DNA of 45,094 bases from Acidisphaera sp. S103 (GTDB lineage Bacteria; Pseudomonadota; Alphaproteobacteria; Acetobacterales; Acetobacteraceae): assembly GCF_009765975.1 (NCBI RefSeq), contig NZ_LMUJ01000064.1, forward strand, positions 338,496 to 383,589. Direction: 5' to 3'. Of this stretch, positions 9,475-21,010 are shown in pieces. The notes below the pieces were generated by a model. It saw nothing but the letters and a program-made list of their open reading frames with translations. It was not told the origin of the DNA and did not search any database. The stretch's first letter is position 1, and each line of letters starts with the position of its first letter. A program made the translations under genes and the position numbers.

Positions 9475-10776
9475 TCAGACACGTTCTTTCAAAAAATTGA
9501 CGAATCGGCGGAACATGCCGACGGCGGGTTCCCCATCCAGGTTGATGTCCTGGAAACCCCTGCCGTCGCCGGCTGCCCACGACAGCAGCCCGGCCGCGGT
9601 GGAAAAGGCGGGACCCGAAGCGAGTTCCGGCAAGCCGCGCAACGCCGCCGGACGGCCGAGGCGCACCTGGCGGCCCAACATGCGCGCCGCCATTTCGCGG
9701 ACACCAGGCAATTGGCAGGCGCCACCGGTCAGCACCACCCGATTGCCCGCCGCCCGTCCCATGCCCGACGAATCGAGACGGTCCTTGATATATTCAAAGG
9801 TTTCCTCGATGCGCGGACGGATGATGTTCACCACCATGCTGCGCGGCACTTTCGCCAGCTGATGGTCTTCCTCACCCATCAGCGGCACCGGCAGCATTTC
9901 ACGGTCGTCGTCCGGGCTGGATTCGACATTGCCATACAGCGTCTTCAACCGTTCCGCATGGATCAGCGTCGTCGACAGGCCGATCGCCAGATCCTTAGTG
10001 ACATGCAAGCCACCGATTGGAAGATGTGCGGTGTGCATCATCTGCTTCTCGGCATAGACCGCCATGCTGGTCGTGCCGCCGCCCATATCGATGATCGTCG
10101 CGCCGAGTTCCCGTTCTTCCAGTACCAGACTGGATAATCCAGCTGCCAACGGCGCCGAGACCAGGTCCTCGATTTCCAGGTCGCACCGGCTGATGCAGGA
10201 TTCCATCGTCCGCAGCGCGGTCGCCGCGGCATCGATCACATGCAAACGCGCATTCAGGGTGGTACAGAACAGACCGCGCGGATCGATCACATGGTCGGTC
10301 GCGTCGACCGCGAAATTCAACGGCAGGACATGGATCGGTTCACGCCCATCCACCTCCGCCCTGTTTCGTCCTTCATTCAGCACGCCGCGGATGTCGTTTT
10401 CCGTCACCGCCCGCCCGCCGACCGGCCATTGCACGTTGAACAGCCGCGATTCCGGCTGGCCGCAGGTCAGGTTGACGGTGACGGAGCGCAGCCGCGTATC
10501 GGCCATGTCCTCGGCCTGACCCACGCAGGCGCGGATTGCTCTTTCCGCCGCCTCCAGATCGGTGATGTCGCCGCTGTTCAGGCCCCTGCCCTTCTGCCAG
10601 CCAAAGCCAAGGACACGCAGCGAGCCGTCGCTTTCTGTCCGGCCGATCAGGCAGGCGACCTTGGTCGTGCCGATATCGACGATACCGAACGGGCCGGATC
10701 GATGATGCCTGGGCGGATCGATCTCCGGCGGACCGGTTTCCGCGGGGGGAAGCACACGACGAGGATTGTCTGCCAT
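9475..10776 (-). CDS. ftsA: Cell division protein FtsA
   Basis: Actin-like ATPase that tethers FtsZ to the inner membrane and helps recruit later divisome proteins. 433 residues. [16 protein letters not shown] (30-45) is the phosphate-1 motif, [14 protein letters not shown] the phosphate-2 motif and [13 protein letters not shown] the adenosine motif. The 1C subdomain (residues ~105-190) contains [10 protein letters not shown] and [10 protein letters not shown]. The C-terminus [13 protein letters not shown] is the amphipathic membrane-binding helix expected for FtsA. AGGAG lies 9 nt before the ATG. It follows ftsQ by 12 nt. The first ~28 residues are Pro/Arg-rich and poorly conserved, as in other alphaproteobacteria. 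Confidence 0.97.
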   Translation of the reverse strand: MADNPRRVLPPAETGPPEIDPPRHHRSGPFGIVDIGTTKVACLIGRTESDGSLRVLGFGWQKGRGLNSGDITDLEAAERAIRACVGQAEDMADTRLRSVTVNLTCGQPESRLFNVQWPVGGRAVTENDIRGVLNEGRNRAEVDGREPIHVLPLNFAVDATDHVIDPRGLFCTTLNARLHVIDAAATALRTMESCISRCDLEIEDLVSAPLAAGLSSLVLEERELGATIIDMGGGTTSMAVYAEKQMMHTAHLPIGGLHVTKDLAIGLSTTLIHAERLKTLYGNVESSPDDDREMLPVPLMGEEDHQLAKVPRSMVVNIIRPRIEETFEYIKDRLDSSGMGRAAGNRVVLTGGACQLPGVREMAARMLGRQVRLGRPAALRGLPELASGPAFSTAAGLLSWAAGDGRGFQDINLDGEPAVGMFRRFVNFLKERV

Positions 10777-10788
10777 CCGTTCGTGCTC

Positions 10789-11694
10789 CTATGTGGGTTT
10801 CTTGGCGATGACAGCGACGGTGGGCGGGTTCGATCCGGGCGGCACCGGCGGAATGACGGCGCTGTCCTTGGTGTCCGGCGGGCGCGGACGGAACACCAGC
10901 CGGTCACCCAGCCGCATATCGATGGCGGCCAGTGGACGATCCAGCACCGCGTGGTCCTGCTGCAACTGGGTCAGCCGGTCCAGCGCGACGATCACGTGTC
11001 CTTCCGGCAGCATCACATCGGTGCCGTTGGTCATCCGCAGATTCCACCGGCGTTGCCCGACGCGGACGGCGGCTGCGACTTTGTCCGCCAGCGCCGGCCG
11101 TTCCTGCAACGCATCCAGCAGTTCAGCGGCGGCGACCGGCGCTCCAAGCCCGACGATCAATGGCAACCGGCGGAATTCGGTGACGTCCTGATTCGTAACG
11201 ATCTGGCCGTTGCGATCGACCAGCACGAATTTGCCCTGGTTCTGCCACACGGCGAACGGCCGCCGCTCCTGCAGGTTGACCACCACTGTGCCCGGCAGCC
11301 GGCGCTCGACCGTCGCCTGCTCCACCCACGGGATGGATTCAATCCGTGCCCGCGTTTCCTCCAACGAGAATCCCAGAATGGGATCGCCCTTGTTGATGCC
11401 AATGGCGGCGCGCAACAACGGTTCCGGTGTGTTGGCACGGCCTTCGATCACCACATCGGTCACCCGCAGACCGGACACGGCGGTCATCGCACCCAGCTTT
11501 TCGCGTAGGTTGGACAACGTGCCGGTGTGCGATCCGGCGGAATGGAAGACGACCAGCAGCAACAGGCCGACGAATGAGGCGAACGCACCCCATGCCGCCG
11601 GCCGCAGCAAGCGGCGCTGGCGGCGCAACGCCAGGCGCCACCAGGACGGCCGGTCGTTGACCGAATTACGGGGCGATTGTTTCACCCGCGGCAT
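10789..11694 (-). CDS. ftsQ: Cell division protein FtsQ
   Basis: Bitopic inner-membrane divisome protein, 301 residues. It has a basic cytoplasmic N-terminus (~35 residues, RRQRRLLRP), one transmembrane helix (about 36-52, AFASFVGLLLLVVF), then the periplasmic POTRA domain (VTDVVIEGRANTPEPLLRAAIGINKGDPIL). The FtsQ beta domain follows: IESIPWVEQATVERRLPGTVVVNLQERRPFAVW appears in family-typical form, as do VLVDRNGQIV and GDRLVFRP. It bridges FtsL and FtsB with the early ring proteins. The start overlaps the end of ddl by 13 nt, and ftsA follows after 12 nt. Confidence 0.95.
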   Translation of the reverse strand: MPRVKQSPRNSVNDRPSWWRLALRRQRRLLRPAAWGAFASFVGLLLLVVFHSAGSHTGTLSNLREKLGAMTAVSGLRVTDVVIEGRANTPEPLLRAAIGINKGDPILGFSLEETRARIESIPWVEQATVERRLPGTVVVNLQERRPFAVWQNQGKFVLVDRNGQIVTNQDVTEFRRLPLIVGLGAPVAAAELLDALQERPALADKVAAAVRVGQRRWNLRMTNGTDVMLPEGHVIVALDRLTQLQQDHAVLDRPLAAIDMRLGDRLVFRPRPPDTKDSAVIPPVPPGSNPPTVAVIAKKPT

Positions 11695-12602
11695 GCGGCG
11701 TGCTCCACCATCCAGGCACAGAGTTTCGGAAAACTCATGCCGCGATGCGCCGCCTGCTCCGGCAGCAGCGATGTCGGGGTCAGGCCTGGCTGCGTATTGA
11801 TCTCCAGCAGCACCAGCCGACCGGGTTCACCGGCCGTGTCGTCGTAACGGAAATCGCAGCGCGAGGCGCCACGGCAGCCCAGCGTGCGATGCGCCGCGAC
11901 AGCGACATCCATGGCCTGCGCGTAGATATCCGGATGGACCACGGCCGGAATGATGTGGCGTGACCCACCATCGGCGTATTTGGATTCGTAGTCGTAGAAA
12001 GTGCCCGCCACTGCCTTGATATCGGTCACCGCCAGTGCCTGGTCGTCCAGCACGCCGACCGTCAATTCCCGGCCCGGAATGTATTCTTCCACCAGCGCCG
12101 TCGATCCGAATGTCCAGTTTCGCGCGATCTCACGCCGCCGATTATCCCCAATGCGCACGACGGTTACGCCAACCGACGATCCTTCGTTCACCGGTTTTAC
12201 GACATAGGGCATCGGCAACGGATCGCCCGCTTCAAGCTCCGCCACCGATACCACGCGGCCGGACGCGACCGGCAGGCCGGCGGCGGCAAACAGCGCCTTG
12301 GCCACCTGCTTGTCCATCGCCAGGGAAGACGCCCGCCCCCCGGAATGTGTATACGGAATGTCCAGCCAATCCAGCACGCCCTGGATCGCGCCGTCTTCAC
12401 CGAAACGGCCATGTAATGCGTTGAACACTGCGTCGGGCTTCGGCGTCAGCGCGGCGATCACCGCACCCAGATCATGGCCGACCTCGACCGGAACGACATC
12501 GAAACCGGATTCCCGCAGCGCGGCGATCACCTGGATGCCGGTGGACAGGCTGACGTCGCGTTCGGCGGAAATGCCGCCATACAGCACCACGATCCGGGTC
12601 AT
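11682..12602 (-). CDS. ddl: D-alanine--D-alanine ligase
   Basis: ATP-grasp ligase that makes D-Ala-D-Ala for MurF. The start at 12602 gives 306 residues, matching DdlB proteins. It removes 17 residues that only translate the upstream murB end. Motifs: VVLYGGISAERDVSLSTG, FNALHGRFGEDGAIQG, YVVKPVNEGSSVGV (ATP loop), VEEYIPGRELTVGVL, CDFRYDD and LEINTQPGLTPTSLLPEQA (Mg-binding Glu and Asn). The ATG overlaps the murB stop as ATGA, and the 3' end overlaps ftsQ by 13 nt, so it sits in a translationally coupled chain. Target of D-cycloserine in the family. Confidence 0.96.
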   Translation of the reverse strand: MTRIVVLYGGISAERDVSLSTGIQVIAALRESGFDVVPVEVGHDLGAVIAALTPKPDAVFNALHGRFGEDGAIQGVLDWLDIPYTHSGGRASSLAMDKQVAKALFAAAGLPVASGRVVSVAELEAGDPLPMPYVVKPVNEGSSVGVTVVRIGDNRRREIARNWTFGSTALVEEYIPGRELTVGVLDDQALAVTDIKAVAGTFYDYESKYADGGSRHIIPAVVHPDIYAQAMDVAVAAHRTLGCRGASRCDFRYDDTAGEPGRLVLLEINTQPGLTPTSLLPEQAAHRGMSFPKLCAWMVEHAACRG

Positions 12603-13537
12603 GCCACCACCTCCGGCCTGCCGGCGGGCATGCCGATGCGGCGGATTTCCCACTCCAGCGTGACGCCGGTCGCGGCCAGCACACGGCGGCGCACTTCCTC
12701 ACCCAGCCCCTCGATGTCGGCGGCGGTCGCGGTGCCGGTGTTGATCAGGAAGTTGGTGTGCTTCTCCGACACCATCGCACCGCCGCGAACCAAGCCGCGG
12801 CAACCGGCGATGTCGATCAGTTCCCAGGCTTTCATGCCGTCCGGGTTCCGGAACGTCGATCCGCCGGTGCGCGCCCGCACCGGTTGCGAGGTCTCCCGGG
12901 AGATCCTGATCTCCGACATCCGAGCGGCGATCAGCGTTGGCGCTGCTGGGGTCGCGCGCAACCGAACACAGGTCACGACCGCACCCGCCGGCAGCGCTGC
13001 ATGGCGATAGGCGAACGCCAACTGCGCAGCGGTCAGCCGGCGTTGCTCCCCGGTGCGGGTGACAATCTCGGCCCAGTCCAGCACGTGGGCCATGTCGCCG
13101 CCATAGGCACCGGCATTCATCGCCACCGCACCGCCGATCGACCCCGGAATGCCGGACAGGAACTCCAACCCGCCCAATCCCGTGGCGGCGGCATGTTCGG
13201 CAACCGTGACATCCAGCGCCGCGGCGCCGGCGATGATGCCGTCAGCCTCGGCAGTGATGGTGGAAAAGCCGCGCGCCAGACGGATCGTGACGCCCGGCAA
13301 CCCGCCGTCCCGCACGATCAGGTTGGAGCACGCGCCGATCACATGCATCGGCACTTCATGCGGCAGATCACGCAGGAAGCCCGACAGGTCTTCGGCATCG
13401 GCCGGCCGCACCAGCGCCTCGGCCGCGCCGCCGGCCCTGAACCAGGTGAACGGCGCCAGCTTCGCGTCGGCCTGGATACGGCCGCGCACTGTCGGCAGTT
13501 GCTCCAGGAAGCCAGGAATGCGTTGCGCTGCCATCAT
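12599..13537 (-). CDS. murB: UDP-N-acetylenolpyruvoylglucosamine reductase
   Basis: FAD enzyme that reduces UDP-GlcNAc-enolpyruvate to UDP-MurNAc. 312 residues. The FAD-binding region includes [16 protein letters not shown] and [12 protein letters not shown]. The catalytic part includes [20 protein letters not shown], the GSTFRNP motif whose serine acts as proton donor, and [10 protein letters not shown] near the end. The short form without the type I insertion indicates a type II MurB. Start and stop both overlap their neighbours by 4 nt (ATGA) in the murC-murB-ddl chain. A second ATG follows the first directly, so the start may be 13534. Confidence 0.96.
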   Translation of the reverse strand: MMAAQRIPGFLEQLPTVRGRIQADAKLAPFTWFRAGGAAEALVRPADAEDLSGFLRDLPHEVPMHVIGACSNLIVRDGGLPGVTIRLARGFSTITAEADGIIAGAAALDVTVAEHAAATGLGGLEFLSGIPGSIGGAVAMNAGAYGGDMAHVLDWAEIVTRTGEQRRLTAAQLAFAYRHAALPAGAVVTCVRLRATPAAPTLIAARMSEIRISRETSQPVRARTGGSTFRNPDGMKAWELIDIAGCRGLVRGGAMVSEKHTNFLINTGTATAADIEGLGEEVRRRVLAATGVTLEWEIRRIGMPAGRPEVVA

Positions 13538-14964
13538 GACGCCCGCTTTCCGCCGGCCGCCTGCAGCGCCGCGAGTTCAGCCGGCAGCGTCGCCGCCCAT
13601 TGCGTGATCGATCCTGCGCCCAGGCAAACGACGAAATCGCCGGAACGAGCGATCGCGTGCACCATCTCGGCCAACCGTCCGGGATTCGGCAGCGCAACGA
13701 CGCTGCGATGACCACGCGCCCGCAGCCCTTCCACCAACGCATCGCGAGTCACGCCGGGGATCGGTTGCTCACCCGCCGCATAAACATCAGCGACGATCAC
13801 CGTGCCGGCGTCATTCATGCAGGTGCAGAAATCGTTGAACAGCGATTCCAGCCGCGTATAGCGGTGCGGCTGCACCACCGCGACGACATCGCGCGCACCT
13901 GCCTGCCGAGCGGCTTTGAGTACCGCGGCGATTTCCACCGGATGGTGACCGTAATCGTCGATCACCGAGATGCCACCCGACTCGCCGGTCTTGGTGAAGC
14001 GGCGCTTGACGCCCTTGAAGCCGAGGAACGCGTCGCGCAGCGTGGTGTCATCGATCTCCATCTCGATGCCCACGGCGATCGCCGCCAGCGCGTTCTGCAC
14101 GTTGTGCGCGCCCAGCATCGGCAACCGGAACGGACCCATCTTGCGGGAGCGATTGCGGAACCGGTCGGTGACCACGACATCGAATGTCGAGCCCAGCTTG
14201 TCGGGCTTCACCCGCTCCGCCCGCACATCGGCCTGCGGCGAAAATCCGTAGGTGACGATGCGATGATCCGAAAGTCTGGGGATCATCTGCTGCACTTCGG
14301 GATGATCGATGCACAGCACCGCGAAACCATAGAACGGAATGTTGGCGACGAACTGGTCGTAGCCCGCGATCATGGCATCGGGACTGCCCCAATGATCCAG
14401 ATGTTCCGGATCCATGTTGGTGACGACGGCAATGATGGCAGGCAGGCGCAGGAACGATCCGTCGCTCTCATCGGCTTCGACGACCATCCAGTCGCCGCTG
14501 CCCATGCGCGTATTGGTGCCGTAGGCATTGATGATGCCGCCGTTGATGACGGTAGGATCCAGGCGAGCGGCTTCCAGCACGCAGGCGATCAAGCTGGTGG
14601 TGGTGGTCTTCCCGTGCGTGCCCCCCACCGCGACCGACCATTTCAGCCGCATCAGCTCCGCCAGCATTTCCGCACGCCGCACCACCGGAATCAGGCGAGC
14701 ACGTGCGGTGGCGACCTCGGGGTTGTCGCGCTTCACCGCGGTGGACACCACGACGACCTGCGCCTCGCCCAGGTTGGCGGCATCATGGCCGATCATCACC
14801 CGAATCCCGGCCTCACGCAGCCGCAGGACGTTGCCGGATTCGGCGATGTCACTGCCTTGGACGCTGTAGCCCAACTCGTGCAGCACCTCGGCGATGCCGG
14901 ACATGCCGATGCCACCGATGCCGACGAAGTGGATGGTTCCGATGGAAAGCGGCAACGCTCTCAT
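13534..14964 (-). CDS. murC: UDP-N-acetylmuramate--L-alanine ligase
   Basis: Adds L-Ala to UDP-MurNAc, the first peptide step. 476 residues. The N-terminal Rossmann loop [17 protein letters not shown] binds the UDP-sugar. The P-loop [11 protein letters not shown] lies around 114-124, with [10 protein letters not shown] and [11 protein letters not shown] in the central domain. The C-terminal ligase domain has [18 protein letters not shown] and [12 protein letters not shown]. All three Mur domains are complete. It overlaps murG upstream and murB downstream by 4 nt each, so expression is probably coupled. Confidence 0.97.
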   Translation of the reverse strand: MRALPLSIGTIHFVGIGGIGMSGIAEVLHELGYSVQGSDIAESGNVLRLREAGIRVMIGHDAANLGEAQVVVVSTAVKRDNPEVATARARLIPVVRRAEMLAELMRLKWSVAVGGTHGKTTTTSLIACVLEAARLDPTVINGGIINAYGTNTRMGSGDWMVVEADESDGSFLRLPAIIAVVTNMDPEHLDHWGSPDAMIAGYDQFVANIPFYGFAVLCIDHPEVQQMIPRLSDHRIVTYGFSPQADVRAERVKPDKLGSTFDVVVTDRFRNRSRKMGPFRLPMLGAHNVQNALAAIAVGIEMEIDDTTLRDAFLGFKGVKRRFTKTGESGGISVIDDYGHHPVEIAAVLKAARQAGARDVVAVVQPHRYTRLESLFNDFCTCMNDAGTVIVADVYAAGEQPIPGVTRDALVEGLRARGHRSVVALPNPGRLAEMVHAIARSGDFVVCLGAGSITQWAATLPAELAALQAAGGKRAS

Positions 14965-16085
14965 ACGCGCTCTCCCGGTTGGGTGTGGGCCATGCGCGCT
15001 TCGACCAGATCGGCCAGACGGGCGGCCGCATCGGCCCGTGCCTGGCTGCGGGCACCCACAGCCGCCTCGGCCAGGCCAGCCGGATCGGCCAGGACCTGTC
15101 CGAGGCGTTCGGCCAAGAATGCCGGCGTGAACTGCGGCTGAGGCACCACCCAGGCACCGCCCGCCTCAGCCAGGGCGCGCGCATTCGCCGTCTGATGATC
15201 GTCGATCGCGCCCGGGAGCGGCACCAGGATCGCCGGCCGCCCGGCCACCGCCAGTTCCGCCACCGTCGACGCACCGGCACGCGCGATCACCAGATGCGCC
15301 GCCACCAGTCGGGACGCAACGTTGGGGAAGAAGGGCGACAGTTCCGCCGGGATTCCATCCTCGGCATAGGCGGCCTTGACCCGTTCGAGGTCCTCCGGCC
15401 GGGTCTGCTGAACAACAGAAAGCCGGTCGCGCAACGTCTCCGGCAACGCCCGCAACGCCGCCGGAACGACATCGGAAAACACGCGCGCTCCCAACGACCC
15501 GCCGAGGACCAACAGCCTGATCCGGTCCGTCGCCGCGATGTAGCCGGTCTTCGACAGTGCGGCGATCGCCGGCCGCACGGGGTTGCCGGTCACCGCAGTC
15601 TGCGTCCCCGGCGGAACCCGTTTGGTGTCCTCGAACCCCAAGGCCAACTCGTCGGCACGCTTGGCTAGGAACCGGTTCGCCCGTCCCAGCACCGCGTTCT
15701 GCTCCTGCAGGATCACCGCCGGCCGGCGGCGCAGCAGCCTGGCGGCGAGCACCGGTGCGACGCACGGATAACCGCCAAATCCAACGATGCAGGCAGCCCC
15801 GAGTCCGGCCAGGACGCCGCGCGCCTGGACGACGCCGGCAGTCAGCGACCCGACCGCCTTCGCCCCGCGCCACGCCCCACGCCCAGCGATGCCAGCGCCG
15901 CGAATGACGTATTGCTCCCGCCCCGCGAAGGTCGGGCTGGACAGGCCGCCCGAACGCGCATCGGTCATCAGCACGATTCGGTGGCCGCGCGCCACAAGTT
16001 CAGCGGCCAGTGCCTCGGCCGGGAAGAAATGGCCGCCCGTGCCGCCGGCCGCAATGACGATCGGTTTCACCGCCGGGCCCCTCAT
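14961..16085 (-). CDS. murG: UDP-N-acetylglucosamine--lipid I transferase
   Basis: Inner-leaflet GT28 glycosyltransferase that converts lipid I to lipid II. 374 residues. The acceptor-site glycine loop [17 protein letters not shown] lies around 11-27, a second loop [14 protein letters not shown] around 104-117, and [12 protein letters not shown] follows. The C-terminal donor domain contains [52 protein letters not shown] sequence and a basic C-terminus. The start overlaps the ftsW stop by 4 nt, and the end overlaps murC by 4 nt. Placement between ftsW and murC is the standard dcw order. Confidence 0.96.
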   Translation of the reverse strand: MRGPAVKPIVIAAGGTGGHFFPAEALAAELVARGHRIVLMTDARSGGLSSPTFAGREQYVIRGAGIAGRGAWRGAKAVGSLTAGVVQARGVLAGLGAACIVGFGGYPCVAPVLAARLLRRRPAVILQEQNAVLGRANRFLAKRADELALGFEDTKRVPPGTQTAVTGNPVRPAIAALSKTGYIAATDRIRLLVLGGSLGARVFSDVVPAALRALPETLRDRLSVVQQTRPEDLERVKAAYAEDGIPAELSPFFPNVASRLVAAHLVIARAGASTVAELAVAGRPAILVPLPGAIDDHQTANARALAEAGGAWVVPQPQFTPAFLAERLGQVLADPAGLAEAAVGARSQARADAAARLADLVEARMAHTQPGERV

Positions 16086-17200
16086 GCCGGCTCATCCCGG
16101 CCACGCCGGCGGGTCAACGCCAGCAGCATCCCCATGCCCAACGCAATCGCGATCACCGACGACCCGCCGTAGGAGATGAACGGCAACGTCATTCCCTTGG
16201 TCGGGATCAGCCGCAGCGTGGAGGCCATGTTGACGAATGCCTGCAACCCGAAACCGGTGACCAGCCCGGTGCACGACAGCACGACGAACTGATCCTGTTC
16301 CCGCAACAGCCGCAGCAGGCCGCGCAACACGATGAAGGCGAAGACCGCCAGGATGACGACACAGATGATCATGCCGAATTCCTCACCCGCCACGGCGTAG
16401 ACGAAGTCGGCATGGGCGTCGGGCAGGATGTCCTTCACGTGTCCTTCGCCCGGGCCGCGGCCCAGCAGGCCGCCATTGCCGAACGCCTCCAGCGCGGTGG
16501 TCACCTGATAGTTGTCGCCGGTGCCATCCCAGAACCGAGTCCAGCGGCTTTGGACATGCGGGAAGATCCAATAGGCCAGGACGCCACCGCCGCCGAACAT
16601 GCCCAGCGCGATGCCAACCAGCACCAACGGCAGGCCATTGATGTAAAGCTGGGTCAAAAATACCGCCGTGATTACGACCAGCATGCCAATATCCGGCTGC
16701 GACTTCAGCAACAGCAGGATCACCGCGAAAATCAGGCAGGCAATGGTCGTGCCAGGAAAGCGCGGCGATTTCTTGGCCTCGCTCAGCAACCAGGCTGCGA
16801 CGATCGCAAAGCACGGCTTCAGAAATTCGCTCGGCTGGACCGACATGCCCGGCAACGAGATCCACCGCCGAGCGCCCTTGATCTCAACGCCGATCACCAT
16901 GGTCGCAGCGGTCAGCGCCAGCGCGATCAGGCAGCCCACGATAGCCAGGCGCTTGATGTCGCGCGGTGACAGCAGCGACACCGCGACGACGATCGCCCCG
17001 GCGACAGCCAGGAAAAGCACCTGCTTCAGAATGAACGTATCCCGCGACGTGCCGATGCGTTCGGCGACGGCGGGGCTGGCGGCGAGCATCATGATGTAGC
17101 CGAAGCCGATCAACGTGCCGATCGCGCCCAGCGTCCAGCGGTCGACACTCCACCACCAGCGGCCCAGCAGCGAGTTATCCGCGCGCGACAGAGTCGGCAT
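16082..17200 (-). CDS. ftsW: Peptidoglycan glycosyltransferase FtsW
   Basis: SEDS-family polytopic membrane enzyme that polymerises lipid II at the septum with FtsI. The start at 17200 gives 372 residues beginning [17 protein letters not shown]; the longer open frame upstream belongs to murD in another frame. About ten hydrophobic segments are visible. The conserved SEDS features are GARRWISLPGMSVQPSEFLKP and the large periplasmic loop with FPHVQSRWTRFWDG. DAHADFVYAVAGEEFG and GMTLPFISYGGSSV near the end also match. Start and murD stop share one base (TGATG). The Arg/Asp-rich C-terminus overlaps murG by 4 nt. Confidence 0.96.
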   Translation of the reverse strand: MPTLSRADNSLLGRWWWSVDRWTLGAIGTLIGFGYIMMLAASPAVAERIGTSRDTFILKQVLFLAVAGAIVVAVSLLSPRDIKRLAIVGCLIALALTAATMVIGVEIKGARRWISLPGMSVQPSEFLKPCFAIVAAWLLSEAKKSPRFPGTTIACLIFAVILLLLKSQPDIGMLVVITAVFLTQLYINGLPLVLVGIALGMFGGGGVLAYWIFPHVQSRWTRFWDGTGDNYQVTTALEAFGNGGLLGRGPGEGHVKDILPDAHADFVYAVAGEEFGMIICVVILAVFAFIVLRGLLRLLREQDQFVVLSCTGLVTGFGLQAFVNMASTLRLIPTKGMTLPFISYGGSSVIAIALGMGMLLALTRRRGRDEPA

Positions 17201-18519
17201 CAGATGCCTCCCGCTTGCATGCCACGGGCCAGTTCGGCGAAGCGGTCGCCGCGCTGATCGTAACCGGTGAACTGATCCCAACTGGCGCAGGCCGGCGACA
17301 ACAGGACAATCGGCGCGTCGTCGGCCTTGGCAGCGGCGAAGGCAGCCGGCACGGCGGTTTCCAGCGTGCCCACCATGTCGAACGGCACCCCGTGGCGGGT
17401 CAGCGTCGCCGCGAAATCCGGCGCATCCCGCCCGATCAGCAGCGCTCGGGCGATGCGCGGGAACAGCGGCACCAGCGGCTCTATCCCGCCTTCCTTCGCC
17501 ATGCCCCCGGCGATCCATATCACTCGATCGTAGCAGACCAGCGCCACCTCGGAAGCCTCGGCGTTGGTTGCCTTGCTGTCGTTGATGAAAGTCACCCCGT
17601 CGATCGTGACGATGCGCTGCTGGCGATGCGGCAGGCCGGGGTAGGTCCGCAGTCCCACCGCGATCACCTCGTCCGGCACCCCGAGGAAACGAGCCATCGC
17701 GGTCGCCGCCATGGCGTTCTGGACGTTGTGTGCTCCTGGCAGCGCCGGACCCGACGCCAACGGCACTTCTGAACCCGACACGCGAACCACGCGGGCCGGC
17801 CGAGTGTCCAGCCACGCCGCCATGTCGCGGGCACCGGGATCGTCGATTCCGACCACCGCGAGGTCGCCGCTGACCTGCCGATCGAAGATCGCACGCTTGG
17901 CCAGGGCATATCCAGCCATGTCGCCATGACGATCGATGTGGTCGGCACTAAGATTGAGCATAACCGCTACATCAAACCGTATGCTCGCGAGTCGCTCCAA
18001 CATGTAGGAGGACATCTCGAGCACGTACACACCATCATGTGGCAGCAGCGGCAACGACAGCGCCGCCGGCCCTAGGTTGGCTCCGGCCGCCACCGGGGTT
18101 CCGGCCTGTTCGATGATGTGTGCCAGCAGCGCCGTGGTGGTGGACTTGCCGTTGGTGCCGGTGATCCCGACGAATCGAGCCCGCGAGCCGGATGCTCGGA
18201 CCGCCTGGTACAGCAGTTCGACATCGGACAGGATCGGCACGCCCGCCTCGATCGCCCGAACCGCGGCAGGATGGGGTTTCGGCAAGCGATGCGGAATGCC
18301 CGGCGACAGCACCAGCGCGTCGAAGTCGAACGGCCCCGAGGTTGGGTCGCGCACCTCGATTCCGGCGTCGGGCACCGCGCGTGACGCCGGATTGTCGTCC
18401 CACGCCACGACCTCAGCACCCATCGCCCGCAGGCCCAGCGCCGCCGGCAGGCCGTTCTTGCCCAGACCGACCACCGCGTAGCGCTTGCCGCTGAACAGCG
18501 TGGGGGCGAACGTGCTCAT
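17200..18519 (-). CDS. murD: UDP-N-acetylmuramoyl-L-alanine--D-glutamate ligase
   Basis: Adds D-Glu to UDP-MurNAc-L-Ala. The start at 18519 (439 residues, [20 protein letters not shown]) overlaps the mraY stop as ATGA; the upstream extension of the frame is mraY read out of frame. The N-terminal domain has [15 protein letters not shown] and [12 protein letters not shown]. The central P-loop [16 protein letters not shown] is followed by [20 protein letters not shown] and [11 protein letters not shown]. The C-terminal domain has [24 protein letters not shown] and [12 protein letters not shown]. All catalytic motifs are present. It lies between mraY and ftsW in standard order. Confidence 0.97.
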   Translation of the reverse strand: MSTFAPTLFSGKRYAVVGLGKNGLPAALGLRAMGAEVVAWDDNPASRAVPDAGIEVRDPTSGPFDFDALVLSPGIPHRLPKPHPAAVRAIEAGVPILSDVELLYQAVRASGSRARFVGITGTNGKSTTTALLAHIIEQAGTPVAAGANLGPAALSLPLLPHDGVYVLEMSSYMLERLASIRFDVAVMLNLSADHIDRHGDMAGYALAKRAIFDRQVSGDLAVVGIDDPGARDMAAWLDTRPARVVRVSGSEVPLASGPALPGAHNVQNAMAATAMARFLGVPDEVIAVGLRTYPGLPHRQQRIVTIDGVTFINDSKATNAEASEVALVCYDRVIWIAGGMAKEGGIEPLVPLFPRIARALLIGRDAPDFAATLTRHGVPFDMVGTLETAVPAAFAAAKADDAPIVLLSPACASWDQFTGYDQRGDRFAELARGMQAGGI

Positions 18520-19604
18520 CGGATCTTCAAGGTCGCCAGACCGACCAGCCCAAGGATCATCGAGATGATCCAAAAACGGATGACGATGGTCGGCTCCGCC
18601 CAGCCCTTCTTCTCGAAGTGATGGTGCAGCGGCGCCATCAAGAAGACGCGGCGACCGGTGCGCTTGTACCAGAACACCTGGATGATGACCGACAGCGTCT
18701 CCACCACGAACAGGCCGCCGACGATCATCAGCACGATCTCGTGCTTGGTCACGATCGCCACGGCGCCGAGCGCACCACCGAGGCCCAGAGCACCGATGTC
18801 CCCCATGAACACGGCAGCGGGCGGCGCGTTGAACCACAGGAAGCCCATGCCGGCGCCCACCAGCGCAGAACAGAATACGGCCAGTTCGCCAGCCCCGGAC
18901 ACCGGGTTCAGTTGCAAGTAATCCGCGAAGATGCGGTTGCCGACAAGGTATGCGATCAGGGTGAATACGCCGGCGACGATCATCGTGGGCACGATCGCCA
19001 GTCCGTCCAGCCCGTCGGTCAGGTTCACCGCGTTGGACGCGCCCATCATCACCAGCGCCCCGAAGATCGGGAACAGAAAGCCCAGCTGGATCACGGCTTC
19101 CTTGAACACCGGGAACGTCACCGCAGTACCGAGCGGACCGCGCGCCAGCGATGTGATCCAGACGGCGGCGACTAACCCGACAATCGCCTGAACCAACAGC
19201 TTCACGCGTCCGGAAACGCCCCGCGTATTGCGCTTGGTGACCTTCAGATAGTCGTCGGCAAAGCCCAAGATGCCATAGCCCAGCGTGACGAACAGCACCG
19301 CCCAGACGTAACCGTTGCGCAAATCGGCCCACAACAGTGTCGAGATCGTCAGGCTACCCAGGATCAGCAGGCCGCCCATTGTGGGCGTGCCTTTTTTCTC
19401 GATCAGATGCCGCTCCGGCCCGTCCAGGCGAATCGGCTGGCCCTGCTTCTGTACCGACTTCAGCCACCGGATCACCGACGGTCCCAGCAGGAAGCTGACG
19501 ACCAGTGCCGTCATGCAGGCCGCGCCCGCTCGGAACGTGATGTAACGGAACAGGTTGAACAGGATGAACTGGTCCGCGAGGGGCCGAAAAATCATGTAAA
19601 GCAT
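18516..19604 (-). CDS. mraY: Phospho-N-acetylmuramoyl-pentapeptide-transferase
   Basis: Polytopic inner-membrane enzyme that transfers phospho-MurNAc-pentapeptide to undecaprenyl phosphate, giving lipid I. 362 residues from the ATG at 19604. About ten hydrophobic helices are visible. Conserved cytoplasmic loops: [27 protein letters not shown] (Mg-site aspartates), [22 protein letters not shown] and [12 protein letters not shown] (the His-rich loop near the active site). The start shares one base with the murF stop, and the end overlaps murD by 4 nt. The longer open frame to 19838 has no membrane character upstream and was not used. Confidence 0.97.
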   Translation of the reverse strand: MLYMIFRPLADQFILFNLFRYITFRAGAACMTALVVSFLLGPSVIRWLKSVQKQGQPIRLDGPERHLIEKKGTPTMGGLLILGSLTISTLLWADLRNGYVWAVLFVTLGYGILGFADDYLKVTKRNTRGVSGRVKLLVQAIVGLVAAVWITSLARGPLGTAVTFPVFKEAVIQLGFLFPIFGALVMMGASNAVNLTDGLDGLAIVPTMIVAGVFTLIAYLVGNRIFADYLQLNPVSGAGELAVFCSALVGAGMGFLWFNAPPAAVFMGDIGALGLGGALGAVAIVTKHEIVLMIVGGLFVVETLSVIIQVFWYKRTGRRVFLMAPLHHHFEKKGWAEPTIVIRFWIISMILGLVGLATLKIR

Positions 19605-21010
19605 CAGGCTGCCCCGGCGATTACGGTGGATGACCGGCTGGAGACAGCCTCGATAGCGTCGACCACGCGCTTCATGCCACTGCCCAGACTGCCTTTCACC
19701 AGGATCGCATCGCCCGGCGCGATGGAAGCAGCGACCATCGGTGCCAGGGCGGCCGAATCCACGGCGTGACCCCCCTGCAAGGCGGCGGGAACGGCGTCGA
19801 ACAAGTGACGCATCAGCGGACCGCAGGTGAACAGGCAATCCACCGAACCGATGACCGAATCTGTCAGGCCCACATGCTCGGCCTGTCCTTCGTCGCCTAG
19901 TTCCAGCATATCGCCCAACACCGCGATGCGCCGCCGCGCCGGCTGCAATCGCAGCACGTCCAGCGCGGCACGCATCGACGTCCCGTTGGCGTTGTAGCTT
20001 TCGTCCAGCAGCAACGCGATGCCACCGCCCACCGCGATTCGCCGCCGCGCACCGCGGCCCGAGAGCGGAACAAACGCCCGCAGCGCTTCAATCGCCGTGG
20101 CCGGGTCAAGGCCAAGCGCGGCGACGGCACCAAGCGTGGCAAGCACGTTCATCGCCATATGCCGCCCGGGCGCATTAAGCCGCAACGAAGCCTGGTGACC
20201 AACGATATCGACCTGGATCAGCGAGCCGTCGGCATCCGGGTCCATCCCGGTCAGCCTGATATCCGCCGCTGGATCGGTGCCAAACGTCAGCACGACGGCA
20301 TCACCGGCCGCTGCCCTCAGGCGGGCGAGTTGCGGCGAGTCAGCCGGAAGCACCGCAATACCGCCCGGTTCCAGCCCGCGCATCACATCGGCCTTCTCAT
20401 CGGCGATCGCCTCAATGCTGCCAAGGTATCCGATATGCACCTTGGCGATCGTCGTGATCACCGCAACATGCGGACGCGCCAAGCGAGCCAGCGGCGCGAT
20501 CTCACCCGCATGGTTCATGCCGATCTCGGCGACGCAGAATTGCGCATCGCGGGGTGTGCGCGCCAGCGTCAGCGGCAAGCCCCAGTGGTTGTTGTAGGAC
20601 GCCGCGGCGGCATGCGTCGTGCCGAACGCCGACAACGCCCCGCGCAGCATTTCCTTGGTCGTGGTCTTGCCGACGCTGCCGGTGACGGCGGCCAGGCGTC
20701 CGCCGTTCTCGCCGAATCGGGTACGGGCAAATCCTCCCAGACGCGCCAGCCCGGCCAACGTATCGTCGACGCGCAGAACGGGTCCGGCCGACGGCACATC
20801 GTCATGCACCATCGCACCGGCCGCGCCCTTGGCGAGCGCATCCGCCACGAAACCATGCCCATCGCGGCCCTCGCCTATCAGCGCGACGAACAGATCGCCC
20901 GCCGCCAGCGTCCTGGTGTCGATCGACACGCCGCTGGCCTCGAACGGAGCCGACAAAACGCCGCCCGTCGCCTCCAGCAATTCATGCGCGGTCCACAGCG
21001 GAGCGTTCAT
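19604..21010 (-). CDS. murF: UDP-N-acetylmuramoyl-tripeptide--D-alanyl-D-alanine ligase
   Basis: Adds D-Ala-D-Ala to complete the UDP-MurNAc-pentapeptide. 468 residues. The N-terminal domain has [16 protein letters not shown]. The P-loop [15 protein letters not shown] is followed by the [11 protein letters not shown] segment, which contacts substrate in the family, and by [14 protein letters not shown]. The C-terminal domain has [19 protein letters not shown] and [13 protein letters not shown]. It begins with a 4-nt overlap with murE and ends with one shared base with mraY. The Ala- and Arg-rich character of the rest of the protein fits the genome's high GC. Confidence 0.97.
   Translation of the reverse strand: MNAPLWTAHELLEATGGVLSAPFEASGVSIDTRTLAAGDLFVALIGEGRDGHGFVADALAKGAAGAMVHDDVPSAGPVLRVDDTLAGLARLGGFARTRFGENGGRLAAVTGSVGKTTTKEMLRGALSAFGTTHAAAASYNNHWGLPLTLARTPRDAQFCVAEIGMNHAGEIAPLARLARPHVAVITTIAKVHIGYLGSIEAIADEKADVMRGLEPGGIAVLPADSPQLARLRAAAGDAVVLTFGTDPAADIRLTGMDPDADGSLIQVDIVGHQASLRLNAPGRHMAMNVLATLGAVAALGLDPATAIEALRAFVPLSGRGARRRIAVGGGIALLLDESYNANGTSMRAALDVLRLQPARRRIAVLGDMLELGDEGQAEHVGLTDSVIGSVDCLFTCGPLMRHLFDAVPAALQGGHAVDSAALAPMVAASIAPGDAILVKGSLGSGMKRVVDAIEAVSSRSSTVIAGAA

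Noticed and set aside
13600-15141. 513-codon plus-strand open frame opposite murC
   Set aside because: His/Arg-rich shadow of murC; no recognisable family.
18520-19332. Long N-terminal extension of MurD (710-residue version)
   Set aside because: The extension is mraY read in another frame. The ATG at 18519 overlaps the mraY stop and begins a normal MurD N-terminus.
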